From JBCCIM01 sp965263205 (GTDB taxonomy: Bacteria > Bacteroidota > Rhodothermia > Rhodothermales > JAHQVL01): a DNA stretch of 64,000 bases. Location: contig CBDHHF010000034.1 of NCBI GenBank assembly GCA_965263205.1, positions 343,779 to 407,778 on the forward strand. The letters run 5' to 3'. Made by a program: the position numbers and the translations under genes. The notes beneath the pieces were generated by a model that worked only from the letters and a program-made list of their open reading frames with translations, did not search any database and had not been told where the DNA came from. The stretch's first letter is position 1. Every line of letters begins with the position of its first letter. This document shows, piece after piece, positions 1 through 9,500 of the stretch.

Positions 1-1895
1 TGGACCTTGGCATAAGCGGCGATGCCAGTAATAACGCGCTTGCCACGGGCGCGCGTTGGGCAAGCTTTGTCCTTGCGCTCATTTCGGTTGTGTACGGCGG
101 CAGTGAGTTCTTCCGCAATGCGTGGGCGGCTTTAACGATCGCTGTGCAACGCCGGCACCTGCGCGGCCTGCACATGGATACCCCTATTTCGCTGGGCATC
201 CTTGTAGGATTTGGCTACGGCGCATGGGCAACGGTGACTGGACAAGGCGACGTATGGTTCGACTCGATCACGACGTTGATTGCTGCGTTGCTGACAGCGC
301 GCTGGTTGCAGTTGCGCAGTTATCGCCTTGCAAGCGATGCCACCGACCGGCTGCTCAATTTCATTCCAACCATGGCCCGGATTGTGAGCCGTAAGCGCCC
401 TGCGGAAGAAGAGCCGGGCAGTCTTGTTAAAGTGGCTTCATTACGTAACGGCGATGTGATTAGCGTACCAGCCGGCGAAGTTTTCCCTGTAGATGGGACC
501 GTACAGACGGGTACCTCGGTTGTCGACAAATCCGTTTTGACGGGAGAAAGTAGGCCTGAGCCCCTTGCCCCCGGCATGTGGATTGAAGCAGGCAGCGTGA
601 ACTTACAGACTCCGCTTACTGTCACCGTGGCTGCATCCGGGGATGGTACGCGGGTAGGACGACTGTTATCATGGGTAGGTAGCCAGGCCGGCAAACGGGC
701 GCCCGTTGTCTTGTTGGCAGACCGCCTCGGGGGCTATTTTGTAATCGGCCTATTACTATTGGCGCTGATAACCGCCGGCATTTGGTTTATCCTTGATTCT
801 TCTCAGGTTGTAGCCCGCGTGGTAGCGCTCCTGGTCATTTCATGTCCCTGTGCGCTAGGTATGGCAACACCCCTGGCGATGGCCATCGCTTCCGGCCGGG
901 CAGCGCGTCAGGGCATATTCATCAAAAACAGCGAAGCCGTACAGGTCCTCGAAACGGTCGACACAGTTGTCATTGACAAAACGGGTACGCTAACGGCGGG
1001 CAAAATGGAAGTCGTCTCGTTTGCTGGCGACACAGATGCTCTCGCAATCGCCGCCTCGTTGGAGCAACACAGCAACCACCCCATCGCGAAAGCGATCATG
1101 CACGCATCAAAATCGTGCAGTTTGATAGCACCCGAAGCGGTCGTGTTCGTGCAAGGCGCAGGTGTTAGTGGCGTAGTAAAAAACAAAAAGGTACATGTTG
1201 GACGTCCAGACTGGGTGCTGGAGTATGTAAAACCAGCAGCACCTTTGACGGCGCAAATGGACGCATTTGTCCAGGCCGGCCAAACACCGGTAGCCATAGG
1301 CATCGAAGGCCATCTGGCAGCCGTAGTAGCCATTGGCGACAAACTCAGACCTGACGCCCCCGCATTACTGGAAAACCTGAAAGCATCCGGACGCCAGGTG
1401 ATTTTACTCTCCGGAGACCATCCCGACGTGGTCAATCGCATGGGTACCTACCTTGGTATTCCTCCTGCCCAGGCCTTAGGTGGCATCACGCCGGAAGGCA
1501 AAAAAGCGTTTATCGAGCAGTTACAAGAGCATGGGCATGTGGTTGCCATGGTGGGTGATGGGGTAAACGATGCAGCAGCATTGCAAGCGGCGGATGCCGG
1601 CATCGCTGTTGAAGGTGGCAGTACACCAAGCCAGGTAGCAGCTGATGTCTTCCTGACCAGAGAAGGACTCACACCAGTCGTTGAGACATTTAATGGTTCG
1701 CAACGCGTGATGGGTGTCGTGCGGCGAAATTTAGGGTTTTCCCTTGTATACAATATCCTTGGGGCCGGCGCGGCAATCGTTGGCTTTGTCACCCCGTTTG
1801 TAGCCGCCCTCGCGATGCCGGCCAGTTCCCTGATCGTTGTACTGGCCTCCGTACTGCAGCGCTCATTTATCTCCTTAAAAGAAAACGAGGTATAG
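1..1895 (+). CDS. ccoI: Copper-translocating P1B-type ATPase, CcoI-like (5' partial)
   Basis: Membrane cation pump of the P1B class, probably supplying copper for assembly of the CuB site of cytochrome cbb3 oxidase. The reading frame is open from base 3, so the N-terminus (metal-binding domain and first helices) lies outside the window; the GTG at 90 is internal. Visible in order: actuator TGES (about 531-545), the metal-selective intramembrane SCPCALG (about 839-860), the phosphorylated Asp in DKTGTLT (about 975-995), the P1B-specific SNHPIAKAI, and GDGVNDAAAL. The ccoS gene 4 bases downstream and the membrane protein after it identify the pump as CcoI/FixI rather than a general copper exporter such as CopA; that choice rests on context. 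Confidence 0.93.
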   Translation, partial: DLGISGDASNNALATGARWASFVLALISVVYGGSEFFRNAWAALTIAVQRRHLRGLHMDTPISLGILVGFGYGAWATVTGQGDVWFDSITTLIAALLTARWLQLRSYRLASDATDRLLNFIPTMARIVSRKRPAEEEPGSLVKVASLRNGDVISVPAGEVFPVDGTVQTGTSVVDKSVLTGESRPEPLAPGMWIEAGSVNLQTPLTVTVAASGDGTRVGRLLSWVGSQAGKRAPVVLLADRLGGYFVIGLLLLALITAGIWFILDSSQVVARVVALLVISCPCALGMATPLAMAIASGRAARQGIFIKNSEAVQVLETVDTVVIDKTGTLTAGKMEVVSFAGDTDALAIAASLEQHSNHPIAKAIMHASKSCSLIAPEAVVFVQGAGVSGVVKNKKVHVGRPDWVLEYVKPAAPLTAQMDAFVQAGQTPVAIGIEGHLAAVVAIGDKLRPDAPALLENLKASGRQVILLSGDHPDVVNRMGTYLGIPPAQALGGITPEGKKAFIEQLQEHGHVVAMVGDGVNDAAALQAADAGIAVEGGSTPSQVAADVFLTREGLTPVVETFNGSQRVMGVVRRNLGFSLVYNILGAGAAIVGFVTPFVAALAMPASSLIVVLASVLQRSFISLKENEV

Positions 1896-1899
1896 ACGG

Positions 1900-2052
1900 A
1901 TGAATGTCCTCTACTTTCTTGTCCCCCTCGCATTATTACTGGCCGGCATAGGCGTGGCTGCGTTTGGTTGGGCAGTTCGCTCCGGGCAATTTGATGATAC
2001 AGAAACGCCGGCCATCCGCATTTTCCTGGACGATGAACGTCCTCGCTCCTAA
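1900..2052 (+). CDS. ccoS: CcoS, cbb3-type oxidase assembly protein
   Basis: A 50-residue protein. It begins MNVLYFLVPLALLLAGIGVA, a single transmembrane helix, followed by FGWAVRSGQFDDTE, the characteristic CcoS/FixS motif, and a short acidic-basic tail. The start ATG lies 4 bases after the ATPase stop, so the two are almost certainly translated from one message. CcoS is a small membrane protein needed for insertion of redox cofactors into cbb3 oxidase. The length matches the family. Confidence 0.93.
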   Translation: MNVLYFLVPLALLLAGIGVAAFGWAVRSGQFDDTETPAIRIFLDDERPRS

Positions 2053-2067
2053 GCCAGAGCTCAGCTT

Positions 2068-2775
2068 ATGTCTTCCTTGCTTCTTTCAGCTATTGTACTC
2101 GCGTTTGTTGGCAGCGTGCATTGCGTTGGGATGTGCGGCGGCTTCCCGCTGGCTATTGCGCAAGCAACCGTTAAGCGACGCGCCTTGCCCTTACGCCAAC
2201 TCATGTACCATTTCGGAAAAATCACAGCGTATGCATTATTAGGGGCGGTTGCTGGCAGCCTGGGTGGGACATTGGCCGGTTTACTGGATAATGCCCAGCG
2301 AACCCTGAGCATCGCGCTCGGCATAGCCCTGGTTCTGGTGGGACTGGGACTAATTGGGATTATCAAAGGAATCAACACAGGAGCATTTGCTCACTGGCGG
2401 CGCTTAACCCGAAAGATGGGCAAAATGCTACAAGCAGGGACTAAAAGGACATTGTTTGTGCTGGGTATGCTGAACGGTGTGTTACCCTGCGGACTGGTTT
2501 ACGGCGCTATGGCACTTGCAGCTGCCTCTGGTGGTGCCGGTTCAGGAGCGCTGATCATGGGTATTTTTGGCGTAGCCACCATGCCGGCACTACTGGCCCT
2601 GGCATTCCTTGGCACTTTGCTTAAACCCATGTGGCGCAGTCGCATGCATCTCGCCAGCGGTATCGTCATCATTTTACTGGGTGTTGTAACCCTCTACCGT
2701 GGGGTTGCAGATGGACATACCCACAACCAGCATCAAAATCACCACGCAACCACGGAGCATGTAACCCATCATTAA
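2068..2775 (+). CDS. UreH/SafE-like (CcoH-neighbour) membrane protein with His-rich tail
   Basis: A 235-residue polytopic protein of the sulfite exporter TauE/SafE-like, UreH-type transmembrane family. Helix 1 carries VGSVHCVGMCGG, a Cys/His motif typical of the branch found in cco clusters, and a second half repeats it as LNGVLPCGLVYGA. About six helices are expected. The last 20 or so residues are packed with histidines (HTHNQHQNHH and more), suggesting metal handling. It lies 15 bases after ccoS, completing a ccoI-ccoS-membrane protein operon. A role in copper delivery is inferred from context; the actual substrate is unknown. Confidence 0.85.
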   Translation: MSSLLLSAIVLAFVGSVHCVGMCGGFPLAIAQATVKRRALPLRQLMYHFGKITAYALLGAVAGSLGGTLAGLLDNAQRTLSIALGIALVLVGLGLIGIIKGINTGAFAHWRRLTRKMGKMLQAGTKRTLFVLGMLNGVLPCGLVYGAMALAAASGGAGSGALIMGIFGVATMPALLALAFLGTLLKPMWRSRMHLASGIVIILLGVVTLYRGVADGHTHNQHQNHHATTEHVTHH

Positions 2776-2857
2776 ACCCACTGGCCCGCCTACATAAAAC
2801 AGGCGATCACCAGCATGCCAGCGACCGCCTCTATTTCAGGTAACAACGCCTAATCGG

Positions 2858-4585
2858 TTAAAGCGCGGTTTCAGCAGCGTACGCCACGTTTCCTCCCACA
2901 ATAGTATAAAGCACTTCCGTATCAAGGATTTCTTCTTCCGGTACCGTAAGAATATCTTTGGAGAGTACCGTGATGTCTGCCAGTTTACCCACTTCCAGCG
3001 AGCCTTTGATATCTTCCTCAAAAGCTGCATACGCACAGTTAATTGTATACGATTTGAGGGCCTGCATACGCGACAACCGTTGGTCTTCATAGAACACAGA
3101 ACCGTCTTTCAGCCGCCGGCTAACCGTTGCATAATAGCTTTCCAGCGCGCTGATATCCTCAACGGGCGCATCTGTACCGTTGGTCACGAGAACGCCGGCA
3201 TTCCATAGATCTTGCCAAACATACGCCCCTTCTTTTGCCCGCTTCTGGCCAAGGCGTTTCAATACCCAGGGGCCATCTGACGTTGCGTGTACCCCCTGCA
3301 TCGAAGCGATCACCCCGAGTTCAGCCATCCGCGGCACATCATCTGGATGGAGATGCTGCGCGTGCTCGATCCGCCAGCGCAGATCTTCTTTGTCAGGGTG
3401 CGCAGCAAACAAGTCGGCATAAATATCCAGCACCTCTTTGTTTGCGCGGTCGCCGATAGCGTGGATGTTCATCTGAAACCCGTTCTCGAGTGCAATCTCA
3501 GACGTGCGCACCAATTCTTGCACAGGGTGCAGGTTGAGCCCGGCACTCTCAGGCATGTCTTCGTACGGCTCAAGCAACCACGCGCCATGCGGTCCCAATG
3601 CGCCGTCAATGGCATGTTTGATGGAGCGCACATTCAGGCGATAATCGCCATAATCCGGGTAGTAGTATTCACCAAGGCGTTCTAGCGACTCAAAACTTTC
3701 GCCCCGAACCATGACATAAAGTCGAATCGGTAGTTGATCTTCGTCGACCATCCTTTTGAGGAAATCGATGTCTTCAAAGCTGGAGCCGGCGTCCTGGAAG
3801 CTTGTGATGCCGGCTTCCAACGAAGCTTCAGAAGCAAGCCGTACCATTTTACGGTTATCCGCTTCAACTTGCTCGGGTGAACGCAGCGCGAGGTACGCAT
3901 TGTATGCATTGGAAACCAGATACTGTGCTCGCTCACGAAGCAACCCTGTTGGCTCACCTACCATGTCATGCACAATTTCGCCGCCTGGCGGATTGGGTGT
4001 TTCCGAACTGATGCGACCTAACTGCAAGGCCAATTCATTCGCAAAAGCTGCATGCCCGCTTGCATGCCGCAGTAACACTGGATTGTCTGGCGAAATTGCA
4101 CTGAGGGCATGATGTGTTGGCACCCCTTCTATGACGCCTTCAGGGATGCTGTCCCATTTTTCCTGGTGCCATCCGCGTCCCGTAATCCATTCCCCAGGCT
4201 CAGCTTCGGCAACGGCTGCCTCTACCATATCCACGATTTCCTGCCAGGAAGATGTGCCGGCAAGCCCCAAAATCATTTTTGCGTTCCCAAGCCCGAGGAA
4301 GTGGCCATGTCCCTCAATAAAACCAGGGATAGCAAGCTTCCCTTCAAGATCAATCACCTCAGTGTTGGGCCCACGCAGCGCCTCGATATCAGCCTGGCTA
4401 CCCAACGCCATAATGGTATCACTGCGCACAGCAATGGCTTCTACTTCCGGGTTTTCATCATCAACCGTAACAATTTTTCCATTTATCAGGATTAAGTCTG
4501 CAGAATTACCGGAGGGTCCGCAGCCAATCAGGCACAGGCAAAGTACGAAGCAAGGCCCAATGCCGTACATAAAACGTGTCTTCAT
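2858..4585 (-). CDS. Amidohydrolase family lipoprotein (YtcJ-like)
   Basis: A 575-residue metal-dependent amidohydrolase (amidohydrolase_3/YtcJ group). The N-terminus is a lipoprotein signal with lipobox LIGC at about residues 19-22, so the enzyme is probably anchored to a membrane outside the cytoplasm. The mature part begins with the usual small beta-sandwich strand (LILINGKIVTVDD), followed by the metal-binding GHGHF, a later HAIGD and HAQHLHPDD, and the C-terminal GTDAPVEDIS. The family hydrolyses N-acylated or amide substrates; the substrate here is not predictable. It is convergent with the cco block and transcribed alone. A small region after its start (towards 4650) contains no promoter that I can identify. 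Confidence 0.85.
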   Translation of the reverse strand: MKTRFMYGIGPCFVLCLCLIGCGPSGNSADLILINGKIVTVDDENPEVEAIAVRSDTIMALGSQADIEALRGPNTEVIDLEGKLAIPGFIEGHGHFLGLGNAKMILGLAGTSSWQEIVDMVEAAVAEAEPGEWITGRGWHQEKWDSIPEGVIEGVPTHHALSAISPDNPVLLRHASGHAAFANELALQLGRISSETPNPPGGEIVHDMVGEPTGLLRERAQYLVSNAYNAYLALRSPEQVEADNRKMVRLASEASLEAGITSFQDAGSSFEDIDFLKRMVDEDQLPIRLYVMVRGESFESLERLGEYYYPDYGDYRLNVRSIKHAIDGALGPHGAWLLEPYEDMPESAGLNLHPVQELVRTSEIALENGFQMNIHAIGDRANKEVLDIYADLFAAHPDKEDLRWRIEHAQHLHPDDVPRMAELGVIASMQGVHATSDGPWVLKRLGQKRAKEGAYVWQDLWNAGVLVTNGTDAPVEDISALESYYATVSRRLKDGSVFYEDQRLSRMQALKSYTINCAYAAFEEDIKGSLEVGKLADITVLSKDILTVPEEEILDTEVLYTIVGGNVAYAAETAL

Positions 4586-4649
4586 CGGGGTATTCTCTAT
4601 AGATGGGTACGTGGCTAAAATATAGCACTTCCGATACTATTTATTCAGC

Positions 4650-4856
4650 CTAATCCTGCTCCAATGCTGTACTGATGCGATCGATTCGATCTGCCCAAAT
4701 ACCGCCGGCATAATCAGCAGGCAATTGTTTCAAGGCCTCCTCGTCATCAAAGCCCTGAGAAAATCCACCGCCATCATACGGCCAGATCATTACCACATCG
4801 GTCCAACACGATGCATACGGCGTGCAAATCGTGTGGCCATTCCCAAAGCCACGGAA
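4650..4856 (-). pseudogene. 3' remnant of an unidentified gene
   Basis: On the minus strand an open frame of about 68 codons without a start, preceded by an in-frame TAG at 4857-4859, ends at a stop at 4650-4652. Its translation has real protein character: it contains GFGNGHTICTPYASCW, then VVMIWPYDGGGFSQGF, then DYAGGIWADRIDRI and a charged tail. I read it as the C-terminal end of a deleted gene. The closing GGIWADRIDRI pattern recalls the C-terminus of glycerophosphodiester phosphodiesterase-like proteins, but the match is from memory and weak. Its 5' break coincides with the start of a tRNA-Val-like remnant on the other strand. Confidence 0.5.
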
Positions 4857-4924
4857 CTACGTTGGTTGGCAATAGGAGCATGCCTTACCGACAAGCTGCA
4901 GGTACGTATCCTGTCCATCCCACC
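4853..4924 (+). pseudogene. tRNA-Val-like remnant
   Basis: The stretch resembles a decayed tRNA-Val(TAC). It has TTGG..AGGAGCATGCCTTAC..ACAAGC where D-arm and anticodon arm should be, then a T-arm-like GGTACGTATCC and the 3' acceptor strand and discriminator CCATCCCACC. The T-loop departs from TTCGAAT at two positions, and no 5' partner GGGATGG for the acceptor stem exists, so it cannot fold as a working tRNA. It is best seen as a relic. Confidence 0.4.
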
Positions 4925-5009
4925 GCAACGTCCTTGATCACGCATGACTTCAGTTGCGGTCGCGTAACCGCAGCACACAACGGGCTTCAAAATAAACGAT
5001 GCACGTACC

Positions 5010-6428
5010 TTACAGTCGGTCGATCAGGTATGCCTTCACGTTATCTTTCGGGATACGCACCTGCTCCATGGTATCGCGGTCGCGAATGGTGACGGTACCT
5101 TCAGAAACGGTTTCCCCATCAACGGTGATGCAGAATGGCGTACCAATTTCGTCCATGCGGCGATAGCGCCGGCCAACAGCGCCCTTTTCGTCGTAGAACG
5201 TGTTGAAGTGCTGCTGCAAGTCTTTCTCGATCTCACGCGCGACTTCGGGCATGCCATCTTTTTTCACAAGCGGCAGAATGGCAGCTTTAACCGGCGCAAT
5301 ACGCGGGTGGAATTTCATGACCGTACGCTTGTCACCATTCACCTCTTCCTCGCTATATGCCTCGCTGAGGAGCATCAAGATGGTCCGATCAAGGCCAACC
5401 GACGTTTCGACTACGTAAGGAATGAATCGCTCCTGGCTCTGGGGATCGAAGTATTCCATTTTCTTGCCGGAGTATTCCTGGTGCCGGCTCAGGTCATAGT
5501 CGGTCCGTGAATGGATCCCCTCTACTTCCTGCCAACCAATGGGGTACTTATATTGAATGTCGACCGCAGCGTCCGCGTAGTGCGCGAGCTTCTCGTGTTC
5601 GTGGTAACGCAGGTTCTCGGCGGCAATCCCATTGTCGAGGTGCCACTGCATCCGGCGCTCTTTCCACTCCTGATAAGCATCCATCTGCGTACCAGGTTTT
5701 ACAAAGAACTGCATTTCCATCTGCTCAAATTCGCGCATCCGGAAAATGAACTGGCGAGCGACAATTTCATTTCTGAACGCTTTACCAATTTGAGCGATGC
5801 CAAAAGGCACTTGCAGGCGCGAGGTCTCGCGTACGCTGTGGAAGTTGACAAAAATACCCTGGGCCGTCTCGGGGCGCAGGTAGATTTTGCTATCGGAATC
5901 GGCTACGGGACCAACGTGCGTGGAAAACATCAGGTTAAACTGGCGCACATCGGTCCAATCAAAAGCACCGGAATCCGGCGACTTGATCTCTTCTTCCATG
6001 ATCAGATCGTACAGTGCTTTGGGCATGTCCTCCGCATTCAGCGCTGCCACCAACTTCTCATACACAGCATCTGCACGATCCGTCTTTTTCTTTTTACGCA
6101 GCCGGGCAATATGACCCTCAATCAACTGGTCCGCACGGTAGCGCATTTTTGACTGCTTATCATCAATCAACGGATCGCTAAACGCATCCACGTGGCCTGA
6201 CGCTTTCCAGGTTGTCGGGTGCATCAGGATTGCGGCATCAATACCCACGATGTTATCGTTCTGATAAACCATCGTGCGCCACCAGCTGTCGCGTACATTC
6301 TTTTTCAGTTCTATCCCAAGTGGACCGTAATCGTACGTAGCACTCAACCCGCCGTATATATCCGAAGAAGGGAAAATAAAACCTCTACGTTTGCTCAACG
6401 ATACAAGTTTTTCAAACAGGTCACTCAT
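5010..6428 (-). CDS. glyQS: Glycyl-tRNA synthetase (dimeric, single-chain type)
   Basis: Class II aminoacyl-tRNA synthetase charging tRNA-Gly in the cytoplasm, 472 residues from the ATG at 6428. I prefer this start, MSDLFEKLVSLSKRRGFI, because it matches the family N-terminus; an 18-residue upstream extension is possible but atypical. Diagnostic features: FPSSDIYGGLSATYDYGPLG near the N-terminus (motif 1 region), RPETAQGIFVNF, FRNEI..RQFIFRMREFEQMEMQFF (motif 2), SVGLDRTILMLL (motif 3) and a C-terminal anticodon-binding domain with GAVGRRYRRMDEIGTPFC. It is the alpha2 form, not the alpha2beta2 form of E. coli. An essential gene, apparently transcribed alone. Confidence 0.97.
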   Translation of the reverse strand: MSDLFEKLVSLSKRRGFIFPSSDIYGGLSATYDYGPLGIELKKNVRDSWWRTMVYQNDNIVGIDAAILMHPTTWKASGHVDAFSDPLIDDKQSKMRYRADQLIEGHIARLRKKKKTDRADAVYEKLVAALNAEDMPKALYDLIMEEEIKSPDSGAFDWTDVRQFNLMFSTHVGPVADSDSKIYLRPETAQGIFVNFHSVRETSRLQVPFGIAQIGKAFRNEIVARQFIFRMREFEQMEMQFFVKPGTQMDAYQEWKERRMQWHLDNGIAAENLRYHEHEKLAHYADAAVDIQYKYPIGWQEVEGIHSRTDYDLSRHQEYSGKKMEYFDPQSQERFIPYVVETSVGLDRTILMLLSEAYSEEEVNGDKRTVMKFHPRIAPVKAAILPLVKKDGMPEVAREIEKDLQQHFNTFYDEKGAVGRRYRRMDEIGTPFCITVDGETVSEGTVTIRDRDTMEQVRIPKDNVKAYLIDRL

Positions 6429-6558
6429 GGTATGGGATAGTGAAATCGATAAAAAATGTGAAGCCCATACAACAAGGGTCAACCGTCCGAGGTTTCAGGC
6501 CGGCATGTGATGAAATCGCGCCTTAACGGGGTATTCTCGGGATTTCGAGGAATTGAAT

Positions 6559-9500
6559 TTACGGGAGGATGAAATCTGGCGGACCATAGTGCTGATACGC
6601 AGCCCACAAGGCGCGGTATTGCGCGTGCCGGCTGATTTTCTTTCGGGCCTCGTGGATCGACTCACCAATAGAGGCACCGCCAAGAAACGTCTCATAGAAC
6701 CGCTCAGCAAACAGGATGGCGCCTTTATCATCCACTTCCCAGGCCGTGCCGATGTAGTTGCGAACACCAAGCTTGAGCACTTCATCAGCCAGGCTTGGCA
6801 ACAGGCCGGCTTCGCCAAAAGGTTGGCTCATGGCTTTCTGCTGCGTAGCAATGTCGTCCATTCCGGATGCGTCCTCCATGCCTTGGGTAACCCCAGATGT
6901 GCGACCCGAGAGGCACGCATTGGCAAAGATCAGGGCCGGGGCATCTTTCAGGCGTTGGATTTCGCCGGCTGTCAGCAGACCGCTGGTAAACAACCACCCT
7001 GTTTTGCTCGGATCATCGCGATCGTAATCACCATGGCCGGCGTAATGTACAATGGTATATTTCCCTTCGAACAGTTTCTCCAATACATCGAGCCGGTTGG
7101 CTGGCGCGTATCCCGCTTGCAGATTGCGCGTACCATCGGGCGGCCCAATGAAGGTATCTACCTCAAACCCATGGCTTGTGAGTAACTGACTCACCAGGGC
7201 TGCCTCGTCTTCAGCAAATTCCAGCGTGCCATCGGGATTTCCAATAACGAGTGCGCGCCGCTCCCGGTCTGAGCGGGCCGTTGGGATGTTGCTGTAGGTG
7301 GTGCGGAGTTGCCGGCTCACGGGCAGGGTAAGCGCAACTGCGCCGGCCTGTTCACGTCCGGGTAACACCAACATCTCCCAATGAATAGGCGCTGTATTGC
7401 GATCTACTTCAAAAACGAGCGACGCACTCGACGTCAGCAGTTCTTCAAACTCACCTGGAATAAGGAGTTGGTGGAGTACCTTCCCATGCCGCAACGCTTT
7501 CTCCCCGTCAGGATCGGTCATCCGCTCGATGAGTTCGTGCACCAGCTTAACATCTACCTTGATTTCGCGCTCGGGGACCGCAGAACTGGCGGTGAGTCCG
7601 GCAATACGGTAGACATCGTTTTGCAAACGGATCGATAACCGATTGGGAATAGCAGCTTTGTCATCGCTTGCGGCAAAGAGTTTTACGGAGATGGTACGTG
7701 AAAGCCCTTGTTCAGAAAGCAGGGACCGCCTAGTTCTGCTGATGCGTTGCCCCAATTCCTTCTCGTCAACCGAAGGATCCAGATTTGCCATCTCCATGTT
7801 GCGCGCCAATTCGCCGGCGGCGTATTCCAGGTTCTCCCAAGCGTCTTTCAAGCGCGGCATCAATTCCCGCTTTTTAACACTCTTGATCCCGCTGTTTGCC
7901 AGGTAAGCTTCAAGCAGTTCACGTCGTTTGGCAGATGATCGCGATTTAAACGTCTGCAACATCGACCCAATGATGAGCGACAACGCGTGCTCTTCACTCA
8001 CGCGTCCGGTACCCTTCGATTGCACTTCTTCTTCGACCTCGAGCACCAACTCCAGATCATCCTGCCGGTGAATGAGCAAGAGGTTGTCCAGAATTTCCTG
8101 GGCTTTGAGCTTATCGTATTCGACAATCCGAACTTCCCGAATCCGATTCTCCCCATCGGGAAACGCAGCCATTGCATCTGCATAGCCATTTAGCTGACCG
8201 CGAAGCGCGCGGCGGGTGTCGAGCGATCCCACACCTGAACCAATCAACACCGTACACAAGGTATGGAGTCCGGGCAGGGTGTTGAGTTTCCACACGAGTT
8301 GGCGGTACAACAACTGCAAATTTTGCTCGCTGAAATCGCCATTAAAAAAGCCCATCCCACAAATTGCAGCAAACCGTTGCGTCCCGTCTCCCCATGGAAA
8401 CAGATCGATCTGTCCAATGTCGCCCTGCAAGAGTCCCTGTTGGGTGAGTCTTGTCAGGACGAGTTTCTTTTTACGCTCCTCCCAGGGTAATCCCCAACTC
8501 ACCTGTGAGATGTGGTGATCTACAGCCAACTCAGCGCTTTGCGGTTCAACGCCGCGATAATGCCCAACAGCATACACGTCTCCTTCTGCCTGGGTGATAT
8601 CATCCCAATGCACGGATATCTTAAGCGATGGTCTGACGCGCGCCGGTACATTTGATTGCAGCTCAATATTGGGCTGATCCGCCGGCGCCTGTACCGCCGT
8701 ATCGATTGCGTTGTAGGCAACTATTTCATCTTCCGCAATGAGTACGGGTGCAGCTGAACGTTGCGTACGTTCTGTACTTTTTAACGTACCAGGCAACTCG
8801 AGCCAACCATGCAATGCTTTTGCAGTAGCCGGCTGGGTGAAGTACACCGTGTGGTACACCTGCCCATTCCGCCCAAATGCGCGCACTTCTTTTAATAACC
8901 CATCGGTCTGCGGATCGATGCGGGTCATTGAGGGTGTATCGACAACAAGGTCATTCGGGATGTCTCCAATCAATTGATCAACCACGCGTCCGCCCAGCGA
9001 AAGCGCGAGCCGTTTCGGCAACCCCGGGCTCGGGCCATCCCCCATGGCATCAATATCAAAATCAGATGTCACTGCATAATAGGAGACTTCGTCAGGGCCG
9101 GGCTGGCCGGGCTGTGTTTCATTGATTTCAGCGACAAACGGTCCATCCGGCTCCATCGCAGATAAGCCAGGGATTTTAGCGTTGGATACCGAGGACGTAG
9201 CGAGGTATTTCGCAAACGCTCCAAGGCCGCGAATCATACCGGTGAACATAAGTCCCCCCACGCCGGCACCAGACAGAAAACTGACCACCCGCGAAGAAGC
9301 CGCAGCCAGATTCGTGTAAAAGTCGATGAACTGATACCAGTTTTCAGGTTTTGCCAGCGCGGTGCCGGCATTGGTAGCCCCCACAAAAATAGCGCGCTGC
9401 ACCTTTGCCTGCCACGGATCGTCAGGCAACTCCTTCTCAACCAGGCTACGGAGTACAAGGCCGCCGCGACTGTAGCCGATGGCATCGATCGTTGGTGGAT

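Noticed and set aside
4790..4990. 66-residue minus-strand frame with MDRIRTCSLSVRHAPIANQ
   Set aside because: This wording is the familiar antisense translation of a tRNA and its flank; I use it as a hint of the tRNA-Val-like relic, not as a gene.
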